DNA of 64,000 bases, taken from NCBI RefSeq assembly GCF_036188265.1, contig NZ_CP108093.1, positions 4,856,001-4,920,000 on the forward strand, read 5' to 3'. The notes under the pieces are model-generated. The model searched no databases and had not been told where the DNA came from. It worked only from the letters and a program-made list of their open reading frames with translations. Origin of the DNA: Streptomyces sp. NBC_00247. Lineage in GTDB: Bacteria > Actinomycetota > Actinomycetes > Streptomycetales > Streptomycetaceae. Positions 27,001 to 34,853 of the stretch are shown here, piece after piece. The translations under genes were made by a program, and so were the position numbers. Position 1 is the stretch's first letter; the number at the start of each line of letters is the position of its first letter.

Positions 27001-28368
27001 GAGGATCACCCCGCGATAGACCGAGAACACCGCCGTGACGGCGCCCGTCGCGATCGCGGAAGCGTTCATCGTAATCGTGAGCCCGGCAATGCCGACGGCA
27101 AGCGGCAGCAGCCACGCCCCGTACTCGCGCAGCCAGTCCACCCCGGCGCCGAGTGCCTCACCGGTGGTCCGGACGCCTGCGCCGAAGGTTCGGAGCGTCG
27201 GCACGACGTCGGAGATCAGGAACGAGCCGAGCCGGGCGACGGCTGGCAGTACGTACTTGTCGGCGGTGTCGGCGAGTTTCTGCACCGCCATCCGCTTGAA
27301 GACGTCGAAATCGTTCGTCGCGGTGGCGTGGAGAGCCTTCCCCATGGTCGTTGCGGCACCGCCGACCTTGCCGAGCTTGTCGGCCGCCGATGACGGGTCC
27401 ATGGCGTACAGCGCGGCGCCGAGATCCTCGCTCTGCGTGCCGAACAGGGCGACCGCCGCAGCGTTCTGTTTCACCGGGTCAGGGATCGCGCGCAGCTTGT
27501 CGAGGGTCAGATCGAGGGCGGCCGTGGCCGATGCCCCGCCCTTTGCGAACTCCTTCGCCATGGTGGCGGACGACAACCCGAGAAGCTTGTATCCGTCGGC
27601 GGTCGTCTTGCTGCCATCGACGACGCGGATCGTGAACTCCTTGATCGCGTCGGCGGCGAGGTCGCCGTCACGCGCCCCCGCCTCCAACGCCTGGGAGATC
27701 AGGCCGATCGAGGCCGCGCCGCCCAGCCCTGCCTTGCGGAACTGCGTACCGTATTCATTGAGGGTGTCGAGGAAGTCGCCTGACTTGTCTGCGCCGGACT
27801 GGAAACCGGCTGTGATCAGGTCAAACGCCTGCTTGCCGTCCTTCGCGAGGCCCGTTTTGATGAGCTGTCCAGCCGCCTTCGCGGACTCGCCGACCTCGGC
27901 GTCGAACGTATCGGCCAAGTTGAGCGCGCTCTTAGTGAGCTCGGCCAGATCCTTCTTCGGTGCGTTGACCGCGGCCACACCGTTCTGTGCCAGCCCGCGC
28001 AGCGCGTCGTTAACCTGGTCGATGCTTTCGCCGTACCCCTTGCCGAAGACCTTCCCGGCGACCTTGCCGAGCCGCGCCGACTCCTTCGCGCTGAGACCGA
28101 GTTGGGCCCCCAGCCGGGCGTTGCTCTTGTCCTGCGCCACGGCCTCGGTGAACCCGACCGCGAACAGGGCACCGGCGGTAGCCGCTACCCCGGCGATGCC
28201 GGTCTTAAGCACGCCGCCGATGCCGCCGAGGAACCCCTGCCCGGACTCTCGGCCGGCGCGTTGCCCGGCATCGGCGGACGGGCCCGAAATCTGCCGCTGC
28301 AGCTCGGACCCGAACCCCCGGGTCGACGGGACAACGGACACGTACCCGACACCGACCTCGACCGGCAC
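24061..28368 (-). CDS. tape measure protein with lytic transglycosylase domain
   Basis: 1,435 residues, setting tail length. The N-terminus is helical with a TP901-type core ('VNDALRGLAQNGVAAVNAPKK'), and hydrophobic stretches lie near 420-560. Residues of about 585-735 hold seven WLW/WLY repeat units. An SLT domain covers about 945-1052 with the catalytic Glu in 'RMNQESGGNPRAINNWDIN' and the 'GLMQTIGATF' motif, likely cutting peptidoglycan during DNA entry. A coiled-coil C-terminus follows. GTG/ATG spacing to the chaperone gene is short. Confidence 0.92.
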   Translation of the reverse strand: MPVEVGVGYVSVVPSTRGFGSELQRQISGPSADAGQRAGRESGQGFLGGIGGVLKTGIAGVAATAGALFAVGFTEAVAQDKSNARLGAQLGLSAKESARLGKVAGKVFGKGYGESIDQVNDALRGLAQNGVAAVNAPKKDLAELTKSALNLADTFDAEVGESAKAAGQLIKTGLAKDGKQAFDLITAGFQSGADKSGDFLDTLNEYGTQFRKAGLGGAASIGLISQALEAGARDGDLAADAIKEFTIRVVDGSKTTADGYKLLGLSSATMAKEFAKGGASATAALDLTLDKLRAIPDPVKQNAAAVALFGTQSEDLGAALYAMDPSSAADKLGKVGGAATTMGKALHATATNDFDVFKRMAVQKLADTADKYVLPAVARLGSFLISDVVPTLRTFGAGVRTTGEALGAGVDWLREYGAWLLPLAVGIAGLTITMNASAIATGAVTAVFSVYRGVILATAAVTRGYAIAQGVLNAVMSANPIGLIITGVAALAALIFVAYKRSDTFRSIVQATWSGIQSGWSSLWSVLQPGIAGFMTGLRAIGTGAAWLWGTVLAPTFGFIGTAAKVLGVVVATLLIAPFVIGFKAVGAIASWLWDSQIKPVFEDIATGAVWLWGSALQPVFGWIWSGLRATGAGATWLYRNAIKPAFDGIGTGAGWLWGSAIKPAFDGIGAGAAWLWGSGIKPAFTGIQSGVRMTGSVATWLYRSAVKPAFDGIGTGAAWLWNVALRPVLDKGRAGVKLFGAAFGLAKDAIGSAWSQIKNIAKEPVNFIIKHIYTEGIKATWDKVAGFVGVGKMPAAPKLLAGGGRTHGGVPGKDSIPTLMMADEFVVKRSSARAVGFDTLSYINEHGELPVQRFADGGIVGDLWGAAKKVGGTLLSGADFLTDPGKMWDKATGFIRDKAATIGSSPWAQALGRFPAKMLDGLKDKIVNAAGSMFGGASGSVGGSGVERWSSVVLQALKMVGQPASLLPVVLRRMNQESGGNPRAINNWDINAKNGDPSRGLMQTIGATFNAYAGPLQSRGIYDPLANVVASMRYALSRYGSLASAYNRPGGYADGGRPKRGELAWVGERGPELVRFGGGDTEVYDHLTSLRMAGGLGVLRGFAKGTKVSASTKARREVPADLAAFRKSLTGTAAQIAAASNALAADLKSAGGAGKNLATATTAASAKLQALAKQRDTVASKIATAKAAATDQATSATDYLGLGNISDPTSVGGLISGLQARQSTLASFQARIATASKRGVSQSLISQLVAAGPDSQLARLVSGASAGQIKQLNALAASGSKLSTAYGRTMADAMYDAGTMAGKGFLTGLQAQEAALQKEMTKLGGTLVTTIERRLQIHSPSRETDRVGRMVGAGLIGGMVSTLPAIDRASVRMATASVPAPAAAIRTAAQPAGLQQGQQLALVLADGTQLDAYVDTRVDAGMTTVRQRSRAGAR

Positions 28369-28374
28369 GACGGA

Positions 28375-29168
28375 TCACCCCTTCCCGGGGAGCACCTGCG
28401 AGTTGATGCGCTCATACGCGGCTCGGGCCCGTGCGCGCTGCTCTTCGGCGGCCGCCGCCGCGTCCGCGGGCGGCGGGTCACCCGGCCGCCACGACGGCTC
28501 GGGCCACGGGATCTCCGGTGAGTTCTCGGCGCGGTTGACGTTGGCGAACGCGATGAAGAGAAGTTCGAGCAGATCGCGGGCATCGGCCCGGGACCAATCC
28601 GCCTGCGTCCACGGGTTACCGGCCGCCGCGCGAGCTGTGGCACCGTCGGGCGGTAGCCCCTCGACCATGACGCGCAGCCACCGCAGCGTGATCTCGCGCC
28701 GCCAGAAAGCAGCGACCGGACCGCCGGGCCCGTAGCCCGGGTAGTGGTGGGCGAGGTCGGCCTCGACCGCCTCGGGGTGGTCGCCGAGGACATCGAGCAC
28801 GCTGTACTCGACGAGCTGCTCGACGTCCTCGGGTTCGCCGCCGGCTACTTCCTCGGCGGCCGGTGCTTTCCCATCGTGTCCTGCATGTCGGCGCGCGCGG
28901 CGACGAACACGAGCATGAGCCCGTTGGCGTCGCCGCCCGACTTCACGAACGCGTCCCACTGGTCGCCGAGCAGCACGCGCGCCTTGCCGAGGTCGCCCTC
29001 GGCGGCGTCGAGCTGCTTGTTCGTCTCGTCGTCCGCGAACAGCGGGTGCGGAAAGGTGTACACCTTCCCGTCGTCGGTCTCGACCTCGACGACGTCACCG
29101 CCGACCGCCTCGGCGTACGACGCCTTGACGGCGGACAGACGGTAACGGGCCTTACCGGGCTTGCTCAT
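28375..29168 (-). CDS. tail assembly chaperone, long form made by -1 frameshift
   Basis: Ribosomes that slip at GGGAAAG (28872-28866) leave the short chaperone after 'DTMGK' and read 'APAAEEVAGGEPEDVEQLVE' to a stop at 28375, giving about 264 residues. The extension ('FWRREITLRWLRVMVEGLPPDG') has no start signal of its own. This is the gpG/gpGT arrangement of lambda-like tails; the extension recruits the major tail protein and the tape measure. Confidence 0.88.
28845..29168 (-). CDS. tail assembly chaperone, short form
   Basis: 107 residues ('MSKPGKARYRLSAVKASYAE'), the unshifted product, ending a few codons after the slip site ('KHRPPRK'). It lies between the major tail protein and the tape measure, the conserved place for this pair. 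Confidence 0.85.
   Translation of the reverse strand: MSKPGKARYRLSAVKASYAEAVGGDVVEVETDDGKVYTFPHPLFADDETNKQLDAAEGDLGKARVLLGDQWDAFVKSGGDANGLMLVFVAARADMQDTMGKHRPPRK
28866..28872 (-). promoter_or_regulatory. -1 programmed frameshift site GGGAAAG
   Basis: The heptamer fits X XXY YYZ in the zero frame (ATG GGA AAG) and is the same one lambda uses for G/GT. The -1 frame is open for 163 codons afterwards. Confidence 0.88.
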
Positions 29169-29212
29169 GATCAGTACCTCTTTCCGTGGGTGAGCTGCGG
29201 GTGAGCATGTGA

Positions 29213-29257
29213 GGGCGAGGGGCGACAGTGCTCACCCAGGACCGTCGCCCCTCGCCC
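29213..29257 (-). terminator. long hairpin between major tail protein and chaperone genes
   Basis: A 14-bp perfect stem GGGCGAGGGGCGAC/GTCGCCCCTCGCCC (29213-29226 with 29244-29257). It probably lowers transcription beyond the highly expressed major tail gene. Confidence 0.7.
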
Positions 29258-29272
29258 GATCAGGAGGGGGGG

Positions 29273-29923
29273 TCATGCCGCGAGGGCACGCCACCCCGGG
29301 CCGTCGACCCAGTTGCGGCACGATGTCTTCAGCACGCTGTCGCGGTAGGCGTTGAACGTCACCGGGCGCTGCGTCTCGGTCGACCTCGCCCACTGCTCGT
29401 CGTCACGCGAGGTGAGCCGGGCCCGCGGGAAGAACTTGACGACGTAGATTTCGGCGCCGCTGTCGTCGTAGTCCAGACCAATGAAGAGCAGCCGCCGGTA
29501 GGGGTTCTTCGGGGTGCTCGCCCGGTCCCACTGCCACGCCTCGCCCATCTCCGGCAGTGCACCGGTGCCGGACAACGGCAGTCCTTCGTACAGGGCGAGC
29601 GTCGCGGCATTCGTTTCCTGCGGCGAGAACTTCGCGCTGAGCACGTCCGACTCGACGTCGGAACGGGTCGGCTCGACCGCCTGCGAGCTCGTGACGTCCG
29701 CCATCGACAGATCGCCCGTGAACGTCAGTCCGTCGTCGGTCGTGTAGCCCACCGGGACGTAACCGGTCGGGATCGCCTGCAGCGCGCCGTCAGCCGAGGC
29801 GAACGGGGCGGTGACGGCGGCCGCCGTGTAGTCGGCGGCGTACACCGCCTGCACGAGAGCCTTGCGGATGTACTCGTTGTGGAGTCCGGTCTCCAGGGAA
29901 ACCGGGGGAGTCGGGGTGCCCAT
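29273..29923 (-). CDS. major tail protein
   Basis: 216 residues, single-domain beta-rich tail-tube type ('TGDLSMADVTSSQAVEPTRSD', 'AEIYVVKFFPRARLTSRDDE'). ATG at 29923 is chosen because GGAGG stands 8 nt upstream; an in-frame ATG at 29938 has no site. GC-rich hairpins flank it on both sides (one at about 29,945-29,969), as often seen for abundant virion proteins. Confidence 0.85.
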   Translation of the reverse strand: MGTPTPPVSLETGLHNEYIRKALVQAVYAADYTAAAVTAPFASADGALQAIPTGYVPVGYTTDDGLTFTGDLSMADVTSSQAVEPTRSDVESDVLSAKFSPQETNAATLALYEGLPLSGTGALPEMGEAWQWDRASTPKNPYRRLLFIGLDYDDSGAEIYVVKFFPRARLTSRDDEQWARSTETQRPVTFNAYRDSVLKTSCRNWVDGPGWRALAA

Positions 29924-29999
29924 GAGGCGTACCTCCATGAAGAAACCCCCCGCGCCGGCGGCGCGAGGGGCGTGCGGTCAACGGCGGGTGAGCCGGGGG

Positions 30000-30407
30000 T
30001 TATGCGGGGGCGAGGGCAGTCCCTCGAATGGAGAGCTCGACAGCGAACGCGTAGCGGGGCGACGACGTCGCGGCGTCGGGCAGTAGGTTCGGGCCGCCAA
30101 CCTCGGCGAGGTCGTACACGACGGCGCCGCGCCATCCCGGCATGGCGAGCGTGAGCGCCCGCACCACCGCGACCAGGTCGGCGGCGTCCGCCTCGGTGGC
30201 GCCCCAGCAGTGCACGTCGAGGCGCGGCCGGTCGGTGATGGTGCCGAGCTGCGCGCCGCCGATCCGCTCCGCCCTGACGAGCCGGGCCGGCCGGGGTGAC
30301 GGCACGCGGGTGCCGACGTGCACCAGGTCCCCGCGCGCGGCGAGCTGCTCGCGGAGATACCGGGTGTACACCTCGGCGGCGTCCGGGAACACGATCGCCG
30401 TCGGCAC
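30000..30407 (-). CDS. tail terminator / tail completion protein
   Basis: 135 residues ('FPDAAEVYTRYLREQLAARG', 'PRLDVHCWGATEADAADLVA'), matching the fold pattern of gpU-like tail completion proteins and located directly before the major tail gene. GTG at 30407 lies 1 nt after the preceding stop. Confidence 0.7.
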   Translation of the reverse strand: MPTAIVFPDAAEVYTRYLREQLAARGDLVHVGTRVPSPRPARLVRAERIGGAQLGTITDRPRLDVHCWGATEADAADLVAVVRALTLAMPGWRGAVVYDLAEVGGPNLLPDAATSSPRYAFAVELSIRGTALAPA

Positions 30408-30408
30408 G

Positions 30409-30678
30409 TCAGTCGGTTCCCTTGGCGGCGTCAAGGCCGCGCAGCAGCGCCGCCCGGGACACCTCGGGGTCGTCGGTGGAGTAGTCGCCGATCACGGCGC
30501 CGCGCACTCGCTGGTCGTCGATCTGTACGTCCGTACGGAACTGTCCGGCCGCCGTGCTCGCCGCGGCGGCGGCGCTCTCGGCCGACCTGGTCTTCCGCTC
30601 GATCAGCGCCCGCGTGCCGTCGCTCTTCAGGAACCCCGCGATGTTCCGCCGGTTCGGGACCACCCGCATTCGGGTCAT
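30409..30678 (-). CDS. HK97 gp10-like head-tail protein
   Basis: 89 residues ('MTRMRVVPNRRNIAGFLKSD', then 'AESAAAAASTAAGQFRTDVQ'), the small basic/helical type that precedes the tail terminator. ATG has GGAGGGG, which is part of the upstream gene's end. Confidence 0.65.
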   Translation of the reverse strand: MTRMRVVPNRRNIAGFLKSDGTRALIERKTRSAESAAAAASTAAGQFRTDVQIDDQRVRGAVIGDYSTDDPEVSRAALLRGLDAAKGTD

Positions 30679-30680
30679 GG

Positions 30681-31034
30681 TCACCCCTCCACTGTCGTCA
30701 GCCGGATCTCGTAGTGATGCAGCTCGGCCGGTTCGTACGCCGGACCGGGCGGCCCGATCACCTCGAACACGGCGCCGTTCCAGTGGACTCGGTCGGCACC
30801 GTACACGGTGAGCGGGGCGCCGTCGGCCGCCCACGGGTTGCAGAGCATGAGCCACTCGCCGATCTGCGCGTCGCGCTGGTCGGTGTCCTCGGCCCCCGTG
30901 TTCTGCTGCAGCCACGCGGCGGCCGCCGCCTTGGTCGATGCCGACCAGTCGACGATCTCGTTGCCGTACCGGTCGGTCGTCCGGCCCGGGTGTTCAACCT
31001 CGACCGTGTGCGGCAGCAGGTCGTCGGGGATCAC
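30681..31034 (-). CDS. head closure / stopper protein
   Basis: 117 residues, beta-rich ('LPHTVEVEHPGRTTDRYGNE', 'VHWNGAVFEVIGPPGPAYEP'), as in SPP1 gp16-like stoppers. GTG start with a GTGA overlap of the upstream connector. Confidence 0.7.
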   Translation of the reverse strand: MIPDDLLPHTVEVEHPGRTTDRYGNEIVDWSASTKAAAAAWLQQNTGAEDTDQRDAQIGEWLMLCNPWAADGAPLTVYGADRVHWNGAVFEVIGPPGPAYEPAELHHYEIRLTTVEG

Positions 31035-31438
31035 AGCAGCCACCGGCAGTAGTCGGCCGGGTCGTCCCGCCACGCGGGCCCGTCGACGAGCTGCACTGTG
31101 TACGCGGCGTCGGCGTCCGGGTCAGTGCTGTCGTCGGGCTGCAGCTGGTCGATCTCGTCGGCGGTGAGGTACAGACCGCCGTTCTCGCCGAGGGTCTCGG
31201 AGTACTGGCCGATCGTGCGCTGCCGGTACCCGCCCCCGTTGGCGATCACCCGGCGGGTCACCGCGATGGCGATCGCCCTGGTCGTCGCTGGGTCCGGGGT
31301 GTGCCCGGCCGGGATGTGCCCGCGCATGAGCGCCGACGCGTCGTCGAGGTACACCTCGACCTGATCGCGCCGGGCCCCGGCGAGGGTGACGGCGGCGCGC
31401 TTCTCGTAGTCCTCGACCGTCGCGAACGCTGCCGCCAT
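31031..31438 (-). CDS. head-tail connector / adaptor protein
   Basis: 135 residues, helical ('ATVEDYEKRAAVTLAGARRD', 'YLDDASALMRGHIPAGHTPD'), of the gp6/gp15 adaptor type that binds under the portal. It is the first connector after the capsid operon. Confidence 0.75.
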   Translation of the reverse strand: MAAAFATVEDYEKRAAVTLAGARRDQVEVYLDDASALMRGHIPAGHTPDPATTRAIAIAVTRRVIANGGGYRQRTIGQYSETLGENGGLYLTADEIDQLQPDDSTDPDADAAYTVQLVDGPAWRDDPADYCRWLL

Positions 31439-31443
31439 CCCCG

Positions 31444-31770
31444 CTACTCCTCTCGCTCGACGACGCCGGCCGCCTCGCACGCCGCAATGATCTCGTCGCG
31501 GCTCGCGTGGGTGTCGTACTCGACACCGTTCTCCTCGGCGAACTTCCGCCACGCGTCGATGCCGGACCCCCGACCGGACCGGGTCGGCGGTTCGTCGTCC
31601 GGCGGCGGCTGCGTCGCCGGGTCCTCGAACCCGACCTGCGCCCCGTCGCCCTGGTCGTCGTCCGACTCCCACGCGTGTGCGCCGATCTTCTCGGCGACCT
31701 CGGGCGGGACATCGGACCCGGGCCCGTACGCCACACCGTCGACGTGCACGAATGTGTTCAGCCTGCGCAT
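31444..31770 (-). CDS. small acidic structural-region protein
   Basis: 108 residues: 'MRRLNTFVHVDGVAYGPGSD', a Pro/Asp-rich linker, then a C-terminal helical unit ('DAWRKFAEENGVEYDTHASR') like the Rho/SAP-type fold seen in phage head proteins. Its ATG overlaps the capsid stop by 1 nt (TGATG). Confidence 0.65.
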   Translation of the reverse strand: MRRLNTFVHVDGVAYGPGSDVPPEVAEKIGAHAWESDDDQGDGAQVGFEDPATQPPPDDEPPTRSGRGSGIDAWRKFAEENGVEYDTHASRDEIIAACEAAGVVEREE

Positions 31771-32825
31771 CAGCGCACCACCGCCTTGAACGTCAGGTTC
31801 GGCGTACGCAGCACCGGCATGCCAACCGCCGCAACGTGCGTCCACAGGCGGATGGGGTTGCGCGTCTTGTAGGTCGCCGCGACGATGCCGGCCCGGCCGT
31901 CGACCGCCGAGTACTCCGCTTCGAGAGACTCGGCCGTGGTGCCCAGCAGGAACCCGCCGAGGTCGGTCGGCTGCGCGGCGTCGGTGGCCCCCGGGGCGGG
32001 GACGAACACGATCGCGTTCGCCGGCATGATCCGGGTCGCTGTGCCGTCGACGGACACCCGCGCGTCGTTCAGCTCGATCGGCGGGAGGTCCATGCCGTCG
32101 AGGACGGTGTTGATCTGGTCGACGGACACCATCGGTGCGGACCCGGCCGGTGCGAGCGGGAAGACCTGCCGCACGACCTGGTCGCACTGCCGCATGTCCG
32201 CGAGGACCGTACGCGGCATGAGCATCCGGTCGGGCGGGACACCGTTCGTGTCGATGTACGTCTGCACCCACGACTCAAGGTCGGTGATGGGCGTGGCGTT
32301 GGCGTGGTCGGTCCACAGCGTGGCTGCGGTCACCGAGTGCTCGGGCTTGCGGCCGAACACGACCGGGTCCTGATAGACGCCGTTCTCGTTGATCGTGAAC
32401 TGTGCGTCAGCGAGGGCCTGGCCCTTACCGACCTCGAACCGGGCGGCGATTTTCGCCGCGAGGTTGTTCGCGTCGCGGGCGATGAACCGACGCATCGGGT
32501 TGTCGGCGTCCGCGCTGCGCAGCCGCAGCGCGTCGTACTCGTTCAGCGGGATGGCCTCGCTGATCGGGGGCAGTTCGCCCATGACGTCCGAGACACCCTC
32601 GCGACGGCCGATCCGCGACTCGGCATCCCACGACCGGTAGACGGCCGTTTCGGTGAGACCGCCCTCCCCTCCCTTGGTGTACTTGTACGTGATGTCGTCC
32701 AGGACGACGTTCGGCAGCCACCGCGACAGGGTGAACGTGTTCACCGTCTGCTCGGCGAGCGCCACCCGTGTGAGCGGGGTGAGCTCCTCGGGCGCGATGT
32801 ACGTGTCGTCGAAAACCCAGCTCAT
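31770..32825 (-). CDS. major capsid protein
   Basis: 351 residues in the lambda gpE / HK97-fold class: N-terminal 'PEELTPLTRVALAEQTVNTF', internal 'PLNEYDALRLRSADADNPMR', and a C-terminal P-domain/A-domain ('MLMPRTVLADMRQCDQVVRQ', 'YKTRNPIRLWTHVAAVGMPV'). It sits downstream of the decoration and scaffold genes, as expected. Confidence 0.9.
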   Translation of the reverse strand: MSWVFDDTYIAPEELTPLTRVALAEQTVNTFTLSRWLPNVVLDDITYKYTKGGEGGLTETAVYRSWDAESRIGRREGVSDVMGELPPISEAIPLNEYDALRLRSADADNPMRRFIARDANNLAAKIAARFEVGKGQALADAQFTINENGVYQDPVVFGRKPEHSVTAATLWTDHANATPITDLESWVQTYIDTNGVPPDRMLMPRTVLADMRQCDQVVRQVFPLAPAGSAPMVSVDQINTVLDGMDLPPIELNDARVSVDGTATRIMPANAIVFVPAPGATDAAQPTDLGGFLLGTTAESLEAEYSAVDGRAGIVAATYKTRNPIRLWTHVAAVGMPVLRTPNLTFKAVVR

Positions 32826-32839
32826 CTCTTCACTTCCTC

Positions 32840-33229
32840 TCAGACGAACCGGATCGAACCGGCCACGTCCGCCTTACCGGCGGCGTCGACAGCCACCGGC
32901 AGGCGCGACTCGCGGACCTTGCCGTGCGTGAACATGGCCCCCGACACGTCGGTCGTGTTGACGGCCGGGGCCCCGACGGCGGCGTACAGGAACCCGACGA
33001 GGGTTTCCCGCCCGTCGGACGCGCCGGCCGAGTACGGGCCGAACTTCTTGGTGGCGGTGATCTGCCCGAGCGGGATGCCGCTCTTGAAGTACCCCGCCGG
33101 GTAGTGGGTGGCCGGGGTGAACGTCGAGACGTCGAGCGTGATCGACTCGGTCGCCTGCGTGCCGTGCTCGCTGCCGAGCCACGACTGATCGTCCATCCCG
33201 AACGTGCGAACCGTCTGCTGCAGGTTCAT
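32840..33229 (-). CDS. head decoration protein
   Basis: 129 residues resembling lambda gpD-type trimeric decoration proteins ('HYPAGYFKSGIPLGQITATK', 'LVGFLYAAVGAPAV'). Such proteins stabilise the expanded capsid. The position just before the capsid gene supports the call. Confidence 0.8.
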   Translation of the reverse strand: MNLQQTVRTFGMDDQSWLGSEHGTQATESITLDVSTFTPATHYPAGYFKSGIPLGQITATKKFGPYSAGASDGRETLVGFLYAAVGAPAVNTTDVSGAMFTHGKVRESRLPVAVDAAGKADVAGSIRFV

Positions 33230-33247
33230 GCTCGGTGCCTCTCTGGG

Positions 33248-33991
33248 TTAGCTCTTCGTGGCGCTGCGGCGCGGTCCGATGAGCTCCTCGTACAGAGCCA
33301 CCCCGTCCGATGCCCCAGCGCCCTTGGTTTTGCTGCGTCCGCTGCCGTTGCGCGCACCCTGGTAGCCGCTCCCGGTCCGGCGACGGCGGCGCGTGTCGCG
33401 CTCGTCCTGGTCGTCGCTGCCGTCCTTATCGGACTTCTTCGGGGCGAGTTTGTCGACGAGCTCGGCGATCGCGTCCTCATCGACGTCGCCCTCGTCGTCC
33501 ACGTACTTCTTCAGGTTGAGCTCATCGGCGACGTCCTTCGCGTTCTCCAGCCGGCCGGACGCCGACGCGAGGAACGCCTGCCGAGCGACGCGGACGCCGC
33601 TCTTCACCCGTTCCTCAGCGCGTGCTGCGGCGACCGCCTCGTCGACCTTCTTGTCGAGGTCACTCATCCCCTCGCGCTTGAGGCGAGCGAGCTCCTTCGC
33701 GGCGGCCGCGTTCGTCTTGGCCCGCGCCTCCTGCTTGCGCATGAGCGCCTTGTACTTCTCGGCCTCAGCCTTGTGATCGATCTTGTCGTCGGCGTCGTCC
33801 TTGTCGGCCGTGCCGTCGTCCTGGTCGTTGTCCGAGTCATCGTCGCTGTCGTCCTGGTCGTCGTCCTCGGCGCCGCCGCGGATCGGCCACACCGGGTACA
33901 CCGCGGCCGGATCCTCTCCGGGCCGGGCCTTGCGCCAAGCGACGGCGAGCTGCCCGGTACGGGCGTGACGGGGCAGGGTGCGCATACGCAT
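33248..33991 (-). CDS. capsid scaffolding protein
   Basis: 247 residues with an Asp-rich N-terminal segment ('EDDDQDDSDDDSDNDQDD'), a long coiled coil ('KAEAEKYKALMRKQEARAKT') and a basic C-terminus ('RDTRRRRRTGSGYQGARNG'). This is the usual charge layout of scaffolds that hold capsid subunits during prohead assembly. Confidence 0.8.
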   Translation of the reverse strand: MRMRTLPRHARTGQLAVAWRKARPGEDPAAVYPVWPIRGGAEDDDQDDSDDDSDNDQDDGTADKDDADDKIDHKAEAEKYKALMRKQEARAKTNAAAAKELARLKREGMSDLDKKVDEAVAAARAEERVKSGVRVARQAFLASASGRLENAKDVADELNLKKYVDDEGDVDEDAIAELVDKLAPKKSDKDGSDDQDERDTRRRRRTGSGYQGARNGSGRSKTKGAGASDGVALYEELIGPRRSATKS

Positions 33992-34049
33992 GGTGGTCTC
34001 CCGTGTCGGGTCAGGGTGAGCGATAGGTGCGCCGTGTCGGCGCCGGTCA

Positions 34050-34853
34050 TCACGCGGCCGGGATGTCGTCCGGGCCCGTGAAGTTCTGTCGGCGAACCGC
34101 GAGCAGCGGACCGATCTCGCCGTGCTCGCGCGTGATGATCACCTGCCGGTAATCGGGGGCGCGGCCGCCGCGGTCGGACTCGCCGAGGTCGCGGGCGATC
34201 GCGTCGTGTGCCTCCTGCAGCAGCGCCTCGTCGATGACGGGCCCGGGGTCGCGGTCGCCCGGCAGCGGCTCGGGTCGGCAGTGGCAGCCCGGATGGATCG
34301 GCATCAGGTTCTCGACCCGGTACCGCTGCGTCGAGGCGATCACGCACAACGCGCAGTTCTTCGTACCCCGCAGCTCGCGGCGGAAGAACTTCACGCCTCC
34401 GCGGCCCATCGACTGCCGGGCGGCGTGCGTACGGGCGAGCTGCAGATCGGTCTCGGTGATGCTGAGCAGCCGCGTGCGTCCCTGCGCCAGCGCGTCGACG
34501 TAGTCGTGCCCGCGCGCGAGGGCCGTGCGCATCTGCACGAACGGCCGGTGATACACCGTGGCCGGATCGACGCCGCGCAGCGCCTCGGGCAGGGCGGCCC
34601 CGGCCGGTGCCGCGGCGCCGCCCATCATGTCCGCGATCATCGCCGTGAGGTACGCGTCGGTGATCTGGCCCATCTGGGCCTGCACGCCCAGCACAACGGG
34701 CAGCACCCGCTCGATGAACACCGCTGCGTCGGAGTCCCGGTAGTCGCCGAGGGTGTCGAACGCGTTCAGCACGAACGTGATCAGCCGGGTCCGCAGCGAC
34801 TCGGAGAGCGCGTCGAACCGCTCGCCGAGCGCAGCCTGCAGCGCCTCACCCAT
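34050..34853 (-). CDS. MuF-like minor capsid protein
   Basis: 267 residues. The MuF-type C-terminal region 'GTKNCALCVIASTQRYRVEN' and 'MPIHPGCHCRPEPLPGDRDP' carries the Cys/His cluster typical of the family. The N-terminal half is helical. It overlaps the portal gene by 8 nt. Proteins of this class are injected or packaged with the portal. Confidence 0.8.
   Translation of the reverse strand: MGEALQAALGERFDALSESLRTRLITFVLNAFDTLGDYRDSDAAVFIERVLPVVLGVQAQMGQITDAYLTAMIADMMGGAAAPAGAALPEALRGVDPATVYHRPFVQMRTALARGHDYVDALAQGRTRLLSITETDLQLARTHAARQSMGRGGVKFFRRELRGTKNCALCVIASTQRYRVENLMPIHPGCHCRPEPLPGDRDPGPVIDEALLQEAHDAIARDLGESDRGGRAPDYRQVIITREHGEIGPLLAVRRQNFTGPDDIPAA

Noticed and set aside
31507..33104. 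+ strand frames opposite the capsid genes
   Set aside because: Arg-rich shadows; capsid, decoration and connector proteins on the - strand explain the region.
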